Of a DNA stretch of 37,348 bases, positions 16,117-24,475 are shown in pieces; within the stretch, counting starts at the first letter, position 1; every line of letters begins with the position of its first letter. Below the pieces are notes generated by a model. The model was not told the origin of the DNA, did not search any database, and saw nothing but the letters and a program-made list of their open reading frames with translations. The stretch is from contig JANXHP010000068.1 in NCBI GenBank assembly GCA_024958795.1, positions 1-37,348 on the forward strand, read 5' to 3'. The position numbers and the translations under genes were made by a program. Origin of the DNA: Candidatus Poseidoniaceae archaeon (GTDB lineage: Archaea > Thermoplasmatota > Poseidoniia > Poseidoniales > Poseidoniaceae).

Positions 16117-18410
16117 TGCGAACAAGAGCAATAGCAATTCTAAGTATTATCTTAATTTCATTAGTTGCAATCCCAACCTATACTGCTATGCCAGGCGGAA
16201 TAGGTAGTGCAGCAGAAAATGGATGTACCTGCCACGGCGGTTCATCTTCAAATACGCAAGTCTTGGTAGATGGACTTCCAGGAGTCTTCAATGCAAGTGA
16301 AACATATTCTTTCACTGTAACAGTTGTCAATGATGATTTGACAAGAGCTGATGATGATAATGGCCGAATGGGTGGATTTAGAATCAGTTCCAATGGTGGA
16401 ACTATTTCTTCAATCCCTGAAACAGTATCTCATGAAATGGACGGAGCATTAACTCACACTGTAGAATCAAACACTGTTCGTCAGTGGACATTTGAATGGA
16501 CTGCTCCTGCTGATTCAGAAGCTGTTGTTGATTTCACCATTTATGGAAATGCAGTAAATGGTGGCGATGGCTCTGGTGGAGATGAATGGAATGAATTCAC
16601 ACTGACAAGTATGGGTGTTGATGCGGGTGCAGTAGCACCTACTGCTCGCTCTCTAGTCGTTCTAGTAACTTCTATTGGACTATCTCTCTCTCTAATTATA
16701 GTTGGATTGATGTGGGTCTTTTACAACCGCTCACCTGAAACTTTCACAATTGCCAATTTCATTAATTACATTACGCCATGGCTAACAACAACTGATCACA
16801 AGCAAGTTGGAATTCTCTACTTCTTGTTTGGTTTCTTCTTCTTCCTTGTCGGTGGAGTATTGGCGCTTCTATTCCGTATTCAACTGGCTCTACCAGAAAA
16901 CAATTTCTTGACTGAGGCAGAATACAATTCATTCTTTACCTTACACGGTACAACAATGATCTTCTTAGCGGCAATGCCTATGATTGCAGGATTCATGAAT
17001 TATGTTTTGCCTCTACAAATCGGAGCAAAGGATTTGGCATTCCCTAGAATCAATGCGCTGGCATTATGGATGCTTGTATTCTCATCACCGCTAATCTATA
17101 CCGGTATTTGGACTGGCGATGCTGCTGATATTACTTGGGTAATGTACCCACCATATTCTTCACTGACCGCTGGTGCTCTTGGAGAATCAATGTCACAATA
17201 TGGTTCCAGTATTGGAACTACTGCTTTCATAGCAGGTATGGCTATGCTTGGTGCTTCTTCTACACTCAGTGGTGTTAACTTCATCACAACCGTATTCACA
17301 ATGCGTGCAAAGGGCGTTGGATGGATGAAGATGCCTCTTTTCACTTGGTCGGTATTCGTATCTGTTTTCATGCTCTATATGTCGCTCCCTGCATTCATTA
17401 TCGGAGTGTTTTTCCTATTATTTGATCATACGATTGGTTCTGTTTTCTTCACTAGTGGAGGAGACCCTCTATTATTCCAGCACTTATTCTGGTTCTTCGG
17501 ACATCCCGAAGTTTACGTTGTCATCGTACCTGCATTCGGAATTGTTTCCGAAGTATTAGCGACTTCAGCAAGAAGGTCTATTTTCGGCTACAAATCAATG
17601 GTTTTCGCTATGGCCGGAATTGGAGTTGTTGGTTTCATCGTTTGGGGACACCACATGCTAACATCGGGTATGGATCCAATGTGGAGAGGTATTTTCATGA
17701 TCACAACAATGGCTGTTGCGATACCTACTGGAGCAAAGATATTCAATTGGCTAGCAACGCTTTGGGGTGGTTCTTTAGTGATGAAGGTACACACTTTGTG
17801 GTCTCTAGGGTTCCTAATTACATTTACACTCGGCGGTATTTCTGGTATGTTCTTACCTATTTCAGGTCTTGATACCCACTTCCACGAGTCATACTACGTA
17901 GTTGCTCACTTCCACTATGTATTCATCGGCGGCACTGTCTTTGCACTATTCTCCGGTTTGTATTATTGGTTCCCTAAGGTTACTGGTAGGAAATTAGATG
18001 AATCACTCGGAATGTGGCATTTCTTAATTGGATTCGCCTCATATAACGCTGCTTTCTGGCCAATGCACGCTCTTGGAATAATGGGTATGCCTCGTAGAAC
18101 TCATTCCTATACTCTAGAGAGTGGATTTGCCGAATATAATATGGTAGTTTCTATCTTTGCCTTTATCTTTGGAATGAGCCAATTGATCCTAGTTTGGAAT
18201 ATCGTTCGTTCTTCCAGGAATGGAGAGCCTGCTGGAAAGGATCCGTGGGGCGGCTGGTCTCTTGAATGGTCAACAACTTCACCACCACCTACACCTTCAT
18301 TCCACGATGACCCTGTACAAGGGGATATGAACATCGAATTTGGACATCATTCTGAAACTAGTATCGGTGACAGATTGTGGACTGGTAAGAAAAAGGAGGT
18401 GGACGCATGA
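16116..18410 (+). CDS. coxA: Cytochrome c oxidase subunit I fused to an exported N-terminal domain with a CxCH motif
   Basis: The C-terminal about 540 residues are a haem-copper oxidase subunit I. Haem and CuB ligands are present: His277 (LHGTTMIF), His463 with cross-linked Tyr467 (GHPEVY), His512/His513 (WGHHM), His598 and His600 (VAHFHY). D-channel Asp306 and K-channel Lys541 mark it as A1-type, a proton pump. Ahead of this come a signal-like helix (residues 5-23), GCTCHGG with Cys37, Cys39 and His40, and a beta-rich domain to about 170 resembling reeler-like/anchor domains that follow such Cys/His motifs. A membrane helix at 182-203 joins the parts. CxCH is one residue short of the haem c motif CxxCH, so haem or copper binding there is uncertain. 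It overlaps coxC by four bases. Confidence 0.93.
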   Translation: MRTRAIAILSIILISLVAIPTYTAMPGGIGSAAENGCTCHGGSSSNTQVLVDGLPGVFNASETYSFTVTVVNDDLTRADDDNGRMGGFRISSNGGTISSIPETVSHEMDGALTHTVESNTVRQWTFEWTAPADSEAVVDFTIYGNAVNGGDGSGGDEWNEFTLTSMGVDAGAVAPTARSLVVLVTSIGLSLSLIIVGLMWVFYNRSPETFTIANFINYITPWLTTTDHKQVGILYFLFGFFFFLVGGVLALLFRIQLALPENNFLTEAEYNSFFTLHGTTMIFLAAMPMIAGFMNYVLPLQIGAKDLAFPRINALALWMLVFSSPLIYTGIWTGDAADITWVMYPPYSSLTAGALGESMSQYGSSIGTTAFIAGMAMLGASSTLSGVNFITTVFTMRAKGVGWMKMPLFTWSVFVSVFMLYMSLPAFIIGVFFLLFDHTIGSVFFTSGGDPLLFQHLFWFFGHPEVYVVIVPAFGIVSEVLATSARRSIFGYKSMVFAMAGIGVVGFIVWGHHMLTSGMDPMWRGIFMITTMAVAIPTGAKIFNWLATLWGGSLVMKVHTLWSLGFLITFTLGGISGMFLPISGLDTHFHESYYVVAHFHYVFIGGTVFALFSGLYYWFPKVTGRKLDESLGMWHFLIGFASYNAAFWPMHALGIMGMPRRTHSYTLESGFAEYNMVVSIFAFIFGMSQLILVWNIVRSSRNGEPAGKDPWGGWSLEWSTTSPPPTPSFHDDPVQGDMNIEFGHHSETSIGDRLWTGKKKEVDA
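18393..18401 (+). promoter_or_regulatory. Near-perfect Shine-Dalgarno for coxC
   Basis: AAGGAGGTG lies inside the end of coxA, five bases before the coxC ATG, which itself overlaps the coxA stop (ATGA). It shows that this archaeon uses Shine-Dalgarno initiation for internal operon genes. Confidence 0.75.
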
Positions 18411-19765
18411 GTGGTCATGGAGCTGATGTGAAAAATACAATTTGGATGCGCGCTGTATTATTTGCTGGTGGATTCCTTACTTTCGGAATTATCGCTTTCA
18501 GTATTCTCAGTGTTGCAATAGCTGGACCTGCACATGATGAATACATGGCAGCCGTAGATGAATATCATCACGCTGAGGATGCTTGGAAAGAATCTGTTGC
18601 AGATGGTCACTCAATTGATGGTGACCATCATGATGAATTGTATGTAGCTATGGAAGAAGCGCATCATCATGAAGAGGAAGCGCATTTATCTTACCTTAAT
18701 TGGAGAGTATCTGGAAATACAATATTAGTAATGTGTATTATTTTCGCTTCATTCATTGGAATTGGTGGTATTGTTAATTCATTACAACCAGATGCAGAAC
18801 ATAGTGATGATGAACATGAACATCATGGTTCTGCTTCACCGATTATTTTCACCTTTGGTGTCATGTTATTCATGATAGGATTCCCTGGCTTTGCAAATAC
18901 TGTAACTGAGATTCTTACTGGAACAAATGCAGTACTTGGAGAAATGGCAATAGGTGTTATCGGACTACTTGTTATCATGTTAGGAGTTGCAAATTGGTGG
19001 AGAGAAGACTTACCATTCAATGGTTATGGAGAACAAATTGCAACATCACATCCATTCGAAGGAGAACATATTCGTAAGGCTGGTGTTTGGGTCTTCATCA
19101 TGTCTGAAATCATGATTTTCGCAACCTTCTTCTCATCATACCTACGTATGCGTACTGGATGGTGTACGAAGTGGGCATTTGACAATGATATGTGTGATGC
19201 TGATGCAACTGGATATGATATCTTGACCGCTTCTGATTACTTGAGACCTGGTGGAGCTGTAGGCACTGGTGACTTCTGGACAATGCTACCTGGAGGTATT
19301 AACACATTTGCGCTAATTATCTCATCTTATACCATTGTCATTGCTCTAAAGACTGCAAAGGCACATGATTGGAGTCGGCCAGACAATTTCATGACCAAGT
19401 ATATTCCAAAACCGGTAATGAAATTTGTTTTCCCTGACCAAAAGAGAACTGTTAGAAATTTCTTGTTCGCAACCCTATTACTCGGTTCACTGTTTATCAT
19501 ATTAAAACTGGTTGAATGGTCACACTTGGTTGCTGAAGGATTTACAGTGAGTACATCCCAAGCAGGTTCAATCTTCTATATCGCTACAGGAGCACACGGA
19601 TTGCACGTCTTCATTGGACTGCTCATTATGCTCTATCTTGTATTCAAGGCTGACACAGTTGGCTATGATGAAGAAAACGCACAAGGAATCGAGTACTTTG
19701 GATTGTACTGGCACTTTGTCGATTTAGCTTGGGTAATAATTTTCCCAGCATTCTATTTGTATTGA
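18407..19765 (+). CDS. coxC: Cytochrome c oxidase subunit III with a long His-rich N-terminal extension
   Basis: The last about 240 residues carry the normal subunit III core: HPFEGEHIRKAGVW, the helix with SEIMIFATFF, the helix ending KLVEWSH, ATGAHGLHVFIG and the final YWHFVDLAWVIIFP. Subunit III stabilises subunit I and guides oxygen and protons. The first about 205 residues are extra: four more hydrophobic helices (about 15-40, 103-124, 144-165, 175-195) and two His/Glu/Asp-rich loops (residues about 43-93 and 131-140, including HHHEEEAH and DDEHEHHG). Those loops could bind copper or zinc on the membrane surface and help load the oxidase; this is inference. At 452 aa it is far longer than the usual 200-270. 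Confidence 0.88.
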   Translation: MSGHGADVKNTIWMRAVLFAGGFLTFGIIAFSILSVAIAGPAHDEYMAAVDEYHHAEDAWKESVADGHSIDGDHHDELYVAMEEAHHHEEEAHLSYLNWRVSGNTILVMCIIFASFIGIGGIVNSLQPDAEHSDDEHEHHGSASPIIFTFGVMLFMIGFPGFANTVTEILTGTNAVLGEMAIGVIGLLVIMLGVANWWREDLPFNGYGEQIATSHPFEGEHIRKAGVWVFIMSEIMIFATFFSSYLRMRTGWCTKWAFDNDMCDADATGYDILTASDYLRPGGAVGTGDFWTMLPGGINTFALIISSYTIVIALKTAKAHDWSRPDNFMTKYIPKPVMKFVFPDQKRTVRNFLFATLLLGSLFIILKLVEWSHLVAEGFTVSTSQAGSIFYIATGAHGLHVFIGLLIMLYLVFKADTVGYDEENAQGIEYFGLYWHFVDLAWVIIFPAFYLY

Positions 19766-19776
19766 GGTGAAATAAT

Positions 19777-20166
19777 ATGGGAGATCATGAAGTAGTTGGA
19801 CTAGAAAAGTGGCTTAAAGATAAAACAGGAATGGATATCTATTTCTGGAATTTCATCGTTTTGATGTTTTTCACATTCTTTGAAATCGGAGCAGTATTCT
19901 TTGACAAAATACCAGGAACTGATATTGACATTTCATTGATGATGGTATGGGGTATTCTAATCGTGGTTGGAATTATCAAGGGCTACGGAATTGGTGCATA
20001 TTTTATGCATTTGAAAGGCGACCCTGCAATCTATTTTAGAACAGCAATGTTCCCTGTATTATTCGTATTACTGATGATATTCGGTATCGGTTTGTCAAAC
20101 CCAGATGGTGTTGATGGCCTTCCTTCATGGTGTACTCCTAACTGGGATTACGCTACTCGTCGCTGA
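19777..20166 (+). CDS. coxD: Cytochrome c oxidase subunit IV-type protein
   Basis: The 129-residue product has three membrane helices (about 23-42, 51-72, 88-106) and the subunit IV signature near the end of helix two (GAYFMHLKGD). This small subunit stabilises prokaryotic aa3/caa3 oxidases and has no catalytic residues. The start ATG 19777 has GAGGTG eight bases upstream, and only 11 bases separate it from coxC, so it is the fourth gene of the oxidase operon. Its tail (GLPSWCTPNWDYATRR) holds one Cys. Confidence 0.82.
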   Translation: MGDHEVVGLEKWLKDKTGMDIYFWNFIVLMFFTFFEIGAVFFDKIPGTDIDISLMMVWGILIVVGIIKGYGIGAYFMHLKGDPAIYFRTAMFPVLFVLLMIFGIGLSNPDGVDGLPSWCTPNWDYATRR

Positions 20167-20216
20167 AGAAGTGATATTGAACAACTGTTATCAACGGGCG
20201 TCAAACCCCTTTGATT

Positions 20217-21557
20217 ATGATGAGGAGAGTGTTTATTGCGATTGCTTTAGTCGTATGTTTACTGATTTCTTCAATACCTACCGCTTCGGCATACAAAGGA
20301 CATGTTTTAGGGCGAACTGCGGTAGATGATTTTACATTGATAGATCAGAATTCTGAAAATCGCTCACTTTATTCCATACAAGGTGACCTATTAGTTGTCT
20401 CATTTATTTTTACAAGATGTGATTCTGTTTGTCCTATAATTACTCAAAACCTAAATTCGGTTCAGCAAGGACTTTCAGCAAATATTGCTGATGATGTGGG
20501 CTTTGTTTCAATTACAGTAGACCCTGCTTATGATACACCTGAAAGGCTTCATGACTACTCATTACTGCATGGTATAGACTGGCCACTTCTAAGTGGAACT
20601 GAAGAGGAGTTGCAAGTAATATGGGACACTTTTGGAGTTGTGGTATCAAAAGAAGTAATCGATGCTCATGCATCTATGAATTCCAGTGAAGGAATAGAAA
20701 ATCAAGTTTCAATTCTTTATCCGAATAATACTACGATGTTACTAGATGGACATAATCAAATGTTACCTTCCGAAAATGCAACTGGTTGGAATTTAACTGA
20801 ATCAACATTGAATATGCACAATGTATCTCTAAATTATTCTGTACATGAAACATGGGGTCATTCCATCAACGGAATCAACGATGTCGATGCTCCTTCCGAT
20901 TATTCTTGGTGGTGGTCACTATACCAATGGAATGAAACTAATTCTACTTGGCAAGAAAGTCAAGTAGGAATTGATTCGTTAATGTTAGGCCAAGATGCTG
21001 CCCACATCGCTTGGGCTGCATCAAATTCTAATCTTTCTTACCTTCCAATTCCAGGCAGTAAAATGATCTGTCATGATGTGGGAAATAACATGACTACAAA
21101 TCATACCCAGCAAGTTAACTGTGAAAATGCTGGCATGGTGTGGATGAATCAAATTAATCAACATAATTCCAATGAAAGTGAAATTGCTGTATGTGATGGT
21201 AATGGTTGGGAGATGGGCGAGGGTACTGGCAAGCATTGTATGTGTGATGATGGATACCAATGGGCAGAAGGTGACAAATTGTCATGTGTTGGTACAACTC
21301 CAGCTGACCAATTTGAAGTTGGCCATTCGACAATAACCTACATCTTAGACAATGAGCGGAAACCACGTATTGCATGGACTGGAGATGATTGGCATGTTGC
21401 AGATTTCATCTCAGATGTTGAAGAATTATACGCTTCAGAAAATGATTTACCAGCAAGTCCAGGCCTACCTGGATTTAGTTTTACCATGGCAGCCTCAGCA
21501 CTTGGCTTAACAGCAATTGCCATAAATGTCCGTTGCTCCGATGAGGATGAAGAGTGA
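20217..21557 (+). CDS. SCO1/SenC-type copper protein with a large insertion and PGF-like C-terminal anchor
   Basis: Sco proteins deliver copper to, or reduce, the CuA site of subunit II, which fits the position right after the oxidase genes. From ATG 20217 the signal peptide covers residues 1-25. The copper ligands are Cys68 and Cys72 (TRCDSVCP) and the distant His370 (VGHSTITYILD). A thioredoxin-like fold normally has about 80-90 residues between them; here nearly 300 do. The insertion (about residues 150-365) is rich in Trp and Asn, with possible glycosylation sites and an EGF-like Cys cluster (HCMCDDGYQW). The C-terminus reads LPGFSF followed by a hydrophobic helix, Arg and an acidic end, like a PGF-CTERM anchor. 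A TTG two codons earlier is the track start. Confidence 0.85.
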   Translation: MMRRVFIAIALVVCLLISSIPTASAYKGHVLGRTAVDDFTLIDQNSENRSLYSIQGDLLVVSFIFTRCDSVCPIITQNLNSVQQGLSANIADDVGFVSITVDPAYDTPERLHDYSLLHGIDWPLLSGTEEELQVIWDTFGVVVSKEVIDAHASMNSSEGIENQVSILYPNNTTMLLDGHNQMLPSENATGWNLTESTLNMHNVSLNYSVHETWGHSINGINDVDAPSDYSWWWSLYQWNETNSTWQESQVGIDSLMLGQDAAHIAWAASNSNLSYLPIPGSKMICHDVGNNMTTNHTQQVNCENAGMVWMNQINQHNSNESEIAVCDGNGWEMGEGTGKHCMCDDGYQWAEGDKLSCVGTTPADQFEVGHSTITYILDNERKPRIAWTGDDWHVADFISDVEELYASENDLPASPGLPGFSFTMAASALGLTAIAINVRCSDEDEE

Positions 21558-21629
21558 CCAATCTGACCTTCGCCGGCCAACATTTTGCGCCGAAAAGGGG
21601 ATGAAAGGGAGGCTCTTCGCACAACCACT

Positions 21630-21713
21630 GCAGACGTCGCATAGCCTGGTATCGCGCCGGATTTGAAATCCGGTGCCCTTTGTGGCACGGGAGTTCGAAT
21701 CTCTCCGTCTGCG
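21630..21713 (+). tRNA. tRNA-Ser (anticodon TGA)
   Basis: The gene folds as a class II tRNA: acceptor stem GCAGACG/CGTCTGC, anticodon stem CCGGA/TCCGG with loop TTTGAAA (anticodon TGA), long variable arm TGCC-CTTTGT-GGCA, and T arm GGGAG-TTCGAAT-CTCTC with one G-T pair. The discriminator base is G, as usual for serine, and only CC of the CCA end is encoded. The D stem is weak: two G-C pairs and then an A opposite C. No intron is seen. Confidence 0.95.
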
Positions 21714-21715
21714 CC

Positions 21716-21722
21716 TCTTTTT
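21716..21722 (+). terminator. T-rich stretch after tRNA-Ser
   Basis: TCTTTTT directly follows the tRNA 3' end. Short T tracts like this end transcription for many archaeal RNA genes. Confidence 0.45.
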
Positions 21723-21796
21723 CACCATTTAGATGTCGTCATTTTGCAGCATATTGGAAGGAAGGGTTCTCAAACTGAAGCCACTCTGCAAGCAAT

Positions 21797-23311
21797 ATGC
21801 GCAGAGGTCTTGTTGCCCTATCTCTTTTCGCCCTCATGGTCTTGGCTGGCTGTTTGTCTCCAACCACTGCTGAATGGGGAGTGGGTGATGGTGAAGTGAA
21901 AGTTGAATTCACAACTGACTCTGCATCTGCTACAAGTTCCCTAGGCGATGAAAAAGAAACCTTTGATGAATTATCACCAGTTGGTTGTAATGCTGAAACT
22001 GACGCAAAAACTCTTGATAATGGAGGACTGCCAATAACATTTACTGGATATATGGCTGCAAGTCATTTTTATACATCTCATAATGAATTATATGGCGCTT
22101 CCGACCTTGACCTTGCGGTTACTGCTTCTGTTGCAATTAAGTCAATGACTATGAATGAGGCTGCAGTTGTTGATGGTGAGCAAATACCAAGAGTGCAAGT
22201 TAAAAATTGGATTTTGCCATTATACCCTAATACTGGTGCTGGAAATGTTGATCTCGATGAAATTGATATGGATTCTGATTCAAGATGGTTTGTGTTGGGA
22301 TTAATACCAACCTCTGAAAACATCCTCAAAGGAATGGAAGCACTTGGTGAATGGCATCAACCTGTGCAAATAGAAGGTTATCTTTTGGACACAAACAATA
22401 CAATGTCTGCTGGGTATTTCTCCTCTTGGCATGAAATAAATGATAACTGTGAAATGAAAATTGGACAACAAAATATTGAATCAGTCTATTTGATGGTTAC
22501 TTCAATCAAATTACAGGATGCGGTTGTTACTTCAAGTGGAGATTCTTCAGATGAATGGGTATTAGGCGATGTGCCATATCTTGGCCGTGGAGGTTTCATC
22601 ACATTCTTCCTAATCTTTGGAATTGGTGGTGCTGTTGTAATGTTCATGTTCTCCAAGATTGCTGTATCAAAAAGTGCTGCACATTCAATGGAAATTTTAG
22701 TAGGAAAGAAAGCGATGGCTGCAGTTTCTAAAGTTAAAAGCGACATTAAGAGAGCAAAATCAGAAGGTATGACTACTTCAAGGCAACGAAATGCTGAAGC
22801 GCGTAAAGATGCTTCTACAGAGGCTAAAAAAGAAGGAAAGAAACCTGCGAAGAAGGGAACTAAAGATTCAGTTGACCTAGTTGGATTCGATTTAGATAGC
22901 GCTTTACAATCTGGTTCCAGCGAGTCGACAACTGCCGAATTTGGTTCTAAAGGCTCCAGTGTGGTGGCAACTTCTGAAGCACAAAGTATTGCGTCTCAAA
23001 GTTCTTCAAGTTCAAGGAAAGCATCACCACAAAAAAGCACTACTTCCGCTTCTTCAGCAAATGTTGCTGCACCGACTACAACTCGGTCGTCAGTCGTCTC
23101 CAATACCGAACCAGCACCGAGTAAGCGCTCACACTTTTCATCAGCTGTTTCTGGAAGTTCTACACATCGTGAAGAACCTAAAAAGAAAGTTGTCAAGAAA
23201 CGTGCAGCAAAGAAAGCCCAACAACCTATAGAAAAACCATGGGGAGAAAAAGAAGAAGAAATTAGCACTAATTTTGAAGAAGAGGAAGAGTTCTCTGACT
23301 TCTCCTTTTGA
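21797..23311 (+). CDS. Lipoprotein-like membrane protein with long basic Ser/Lys cytoplasmic tail
   Basis: The first 19 residues are a lipoprotein-type signal (ALMVLAGC, lipobox Cys19). Residues about 30-260 are an external beta-rich domain with two further Cys. A membrane helix lies at about 264-290, and the last about 210 residues are a low-complexity cytoplasmic tail rich in Ser, Lys and Ala (RKDASTEAKKEGKKPAKK), ending with acidic EEEEEFSDFSF. The tail resembles nucleic-acid-binding or scaffold tails. No catalytic motif is seen. ATG 21797 has no clear ribosome binding site, so the message may be leaderless. I know no family. The gene stands between tRNA-Ser and the convergent lipid kinase, with which it is exactly adjacent. 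Confidence 0.7.
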   Translation: MRRGLVALSLFALMVLAGCLSPTTAEWGVGDGEVKVEFTTDSASATSSLGDEKETFDELSPVGCNAETDAKTLDNGGLPITFTGYMAASHFYTSHNELYGASDLDLAVTASVAIKSMTMNEAAVVDGEQIPRVQVKNWILPLYPNTGAGNVDLDEIDMDSDSRWFVLGLIPTSENILKGMEALGEWHQPVQIEGYLLDTNNTMSAGYFSSWHEINDNCEMKIGQQNIESVYLMVTSIKLQDAVVTSSGDSSDEWVLGDVPYLGRGGFITFFLIFGIGGAVVMFMFSKIAVSKSAAHSMEILVGKKAMAAVSKVKSDIKRAKSEGMTTSRQRNAEARKDASTEAKKEGKKPAKKGTKDSVDLVGFDLDSALQSGSSESTTAEFGSKGSSVVATSEAQSIASQSSSSSRKASPQKSTTSASSANVAAPTTTRSSVVSNTEPAPSKRSHFSSAVSGSSTHREEPKKKVVKKRAAKKAQQPIEKPWGEKEEEISTNFEEEEEFSDFSF

Positions 23312-24373
23312 TTAGGACTGTTGCCAATCTACTTGATTTGCGCCTCTAACGGTTATTTGATCCAAATGCCATTCTAGTTTTGCAGGCAATTGAATCACTG
23401 GTTCACCATCAATATTGAGATAACTGATTATTTTTGATGAAGTATCAATAGGTTTTCCATCTGGTGAAACACATCTGAGATTCAATTTATTAGCAGGCTT
23501 TTGAGTAATACCCCATTTTCCAATATGCTTTCCTTTTTTGATTGGACCCATAAGAGATAACATGGCCAATCTACTCAATCGTGGTGCAAATATTAGCAAA
23601 CCATTTTCCTTAACTGGATTCATTCCAGGATTTATTTGATAACCACCTCCAAAGGTTTCTGCTGCTGTTACTGATAACAAAGTAAAGTCTCTAATCTCGG
23701 GTTCTCCGTCATCAACTGTAACTTCGACTTTTCTTCTCTTCCATAATGGAATTGTTGTTACACCAAGATATGTATATTTCTTTGAACCCTTTATCCATTT
23801 TGCTCTCCTCAACTTTGCTCTGCCAATATCAGAAGTGATACCACAATCTGCTTCTAAGAACGCCCACCTAACGACATTGCCATCACGCGTAGGCATTCCA
23901 TCCCATACATTAGATTCTGGAGCAGGATAGTCTCCTTCCTTTTGACAAGGGATTCCTTCTATCCTCCATGCTCCACAACGTCTATCTGTTCCATTTGTTA
24001 GAATTTCAATAGCCTTGTCTAAATCAAATCGTGGAATATTATGTGCAATACAATAATCATTTCCTGAACCATATGGTAACTGTCCTAAGACGATATCTGA
24101 GCCTCTTAGAGCACCAGCTATTTCATGAACAATACCATCACCTCCTACCGCTACAATAAGTGGGGGTTTACTTTCGCTCTCCCCACCTTGTTGTGAAGAT
24201 TCCCAGCGCTGTCTAATCTCATATGCAATTTGTCCACCATGTCCAACATTTTCAGTAATGTATGCCTGAACTTCATTTCCTGCAGCACTGATTTTTGATT
24301 GTATTTTTGGCCACATTTTTCCACAACGAAAATCCCTACTGGCCGGATTGACAATACAATGTACTAATCCCAT
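23312..24373 (-). CDS. Diacylglycerol/sphingosine-kinase-family lipid kinase
   Basis: The family transfers phosphate from ATP to the hydroxyl of a lipid such as diacylglycerol; in archaea the true substrate is unknown and may be an isoprenoid lipid. From ATG 24373 (353 aa) the ATP-binding motifs are GGDGIVHE (residues about 77-84) and PYGSGNDYC (about 100-108), after the family-typical start LVHCIVNPASR. The C-terminal beta-sandwich domain ends with YLNIDGEPV, the usual end motif. ATG 24424 and TTG 24433 are alternative starts; 24424 lies about 25 bases from a TATA-like TATCATATG and would suit a leaderless message. An extra loop near residues 145-175 holds Cys and Pro. It is divergent from ribD. 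Confidence 0.83.
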   Translation of the reverse strand: MGLVHCIVNPASRDFRCGKMWPKIQSKISAAGNEVQAYITENVGHGGQIAYEIRQRWESSQQGGESESKPPLIVAVGGDGIVHEIAGALRGSDIVLGQLPYGSGNDYCIAHNIPRFDLDKAIEILTNGTDRRCGAWRIEGIPCQKEGDYPAPESNVWDGMPTRDGNVVRWAFLEADCGITSDIGRAKLRRAKWIKGSKKYTYLGVTTIPLWKRRKVEVTVDDGEPEIRDFTLLSVTAAETFGGGYQINPGMNPVKENGLLIFAPRLSRLAMLSLMGPIKKGKHIGKWGITQKPANKLNLRCVSPDGKPIDTSSKIISYLNIDGEPVIQLPAKLEWHLDQITVRGANQVDWQQS

Positions 24374-24374
24374 A

Positions 24375-24392
24375 GTTAAGGCACGACTTAAC
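24375..24392 (-). other. Inverted repeat GTTAAG-N6-CTTAAC just before a lipid-kinase start codon
   Basis: A perfect 6-bp inverted repeat with a 6-base spacer ends one base before ATG 24373. If translation starts at 24424 it merely codes for Leu-Ser-Arg-Ala-Leu-Thr. It could be a start-site hairpin or an operator; neither is shown. Confidence 0.3.
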
Positions 24393-24475
24393 ACATGGAT
24401 GAACCCTTTCCCGTTTTCAACCATATTAGGCAATGACTCTTCATATGATAGAGGTTGGCAGACAATAGGGGCGCA

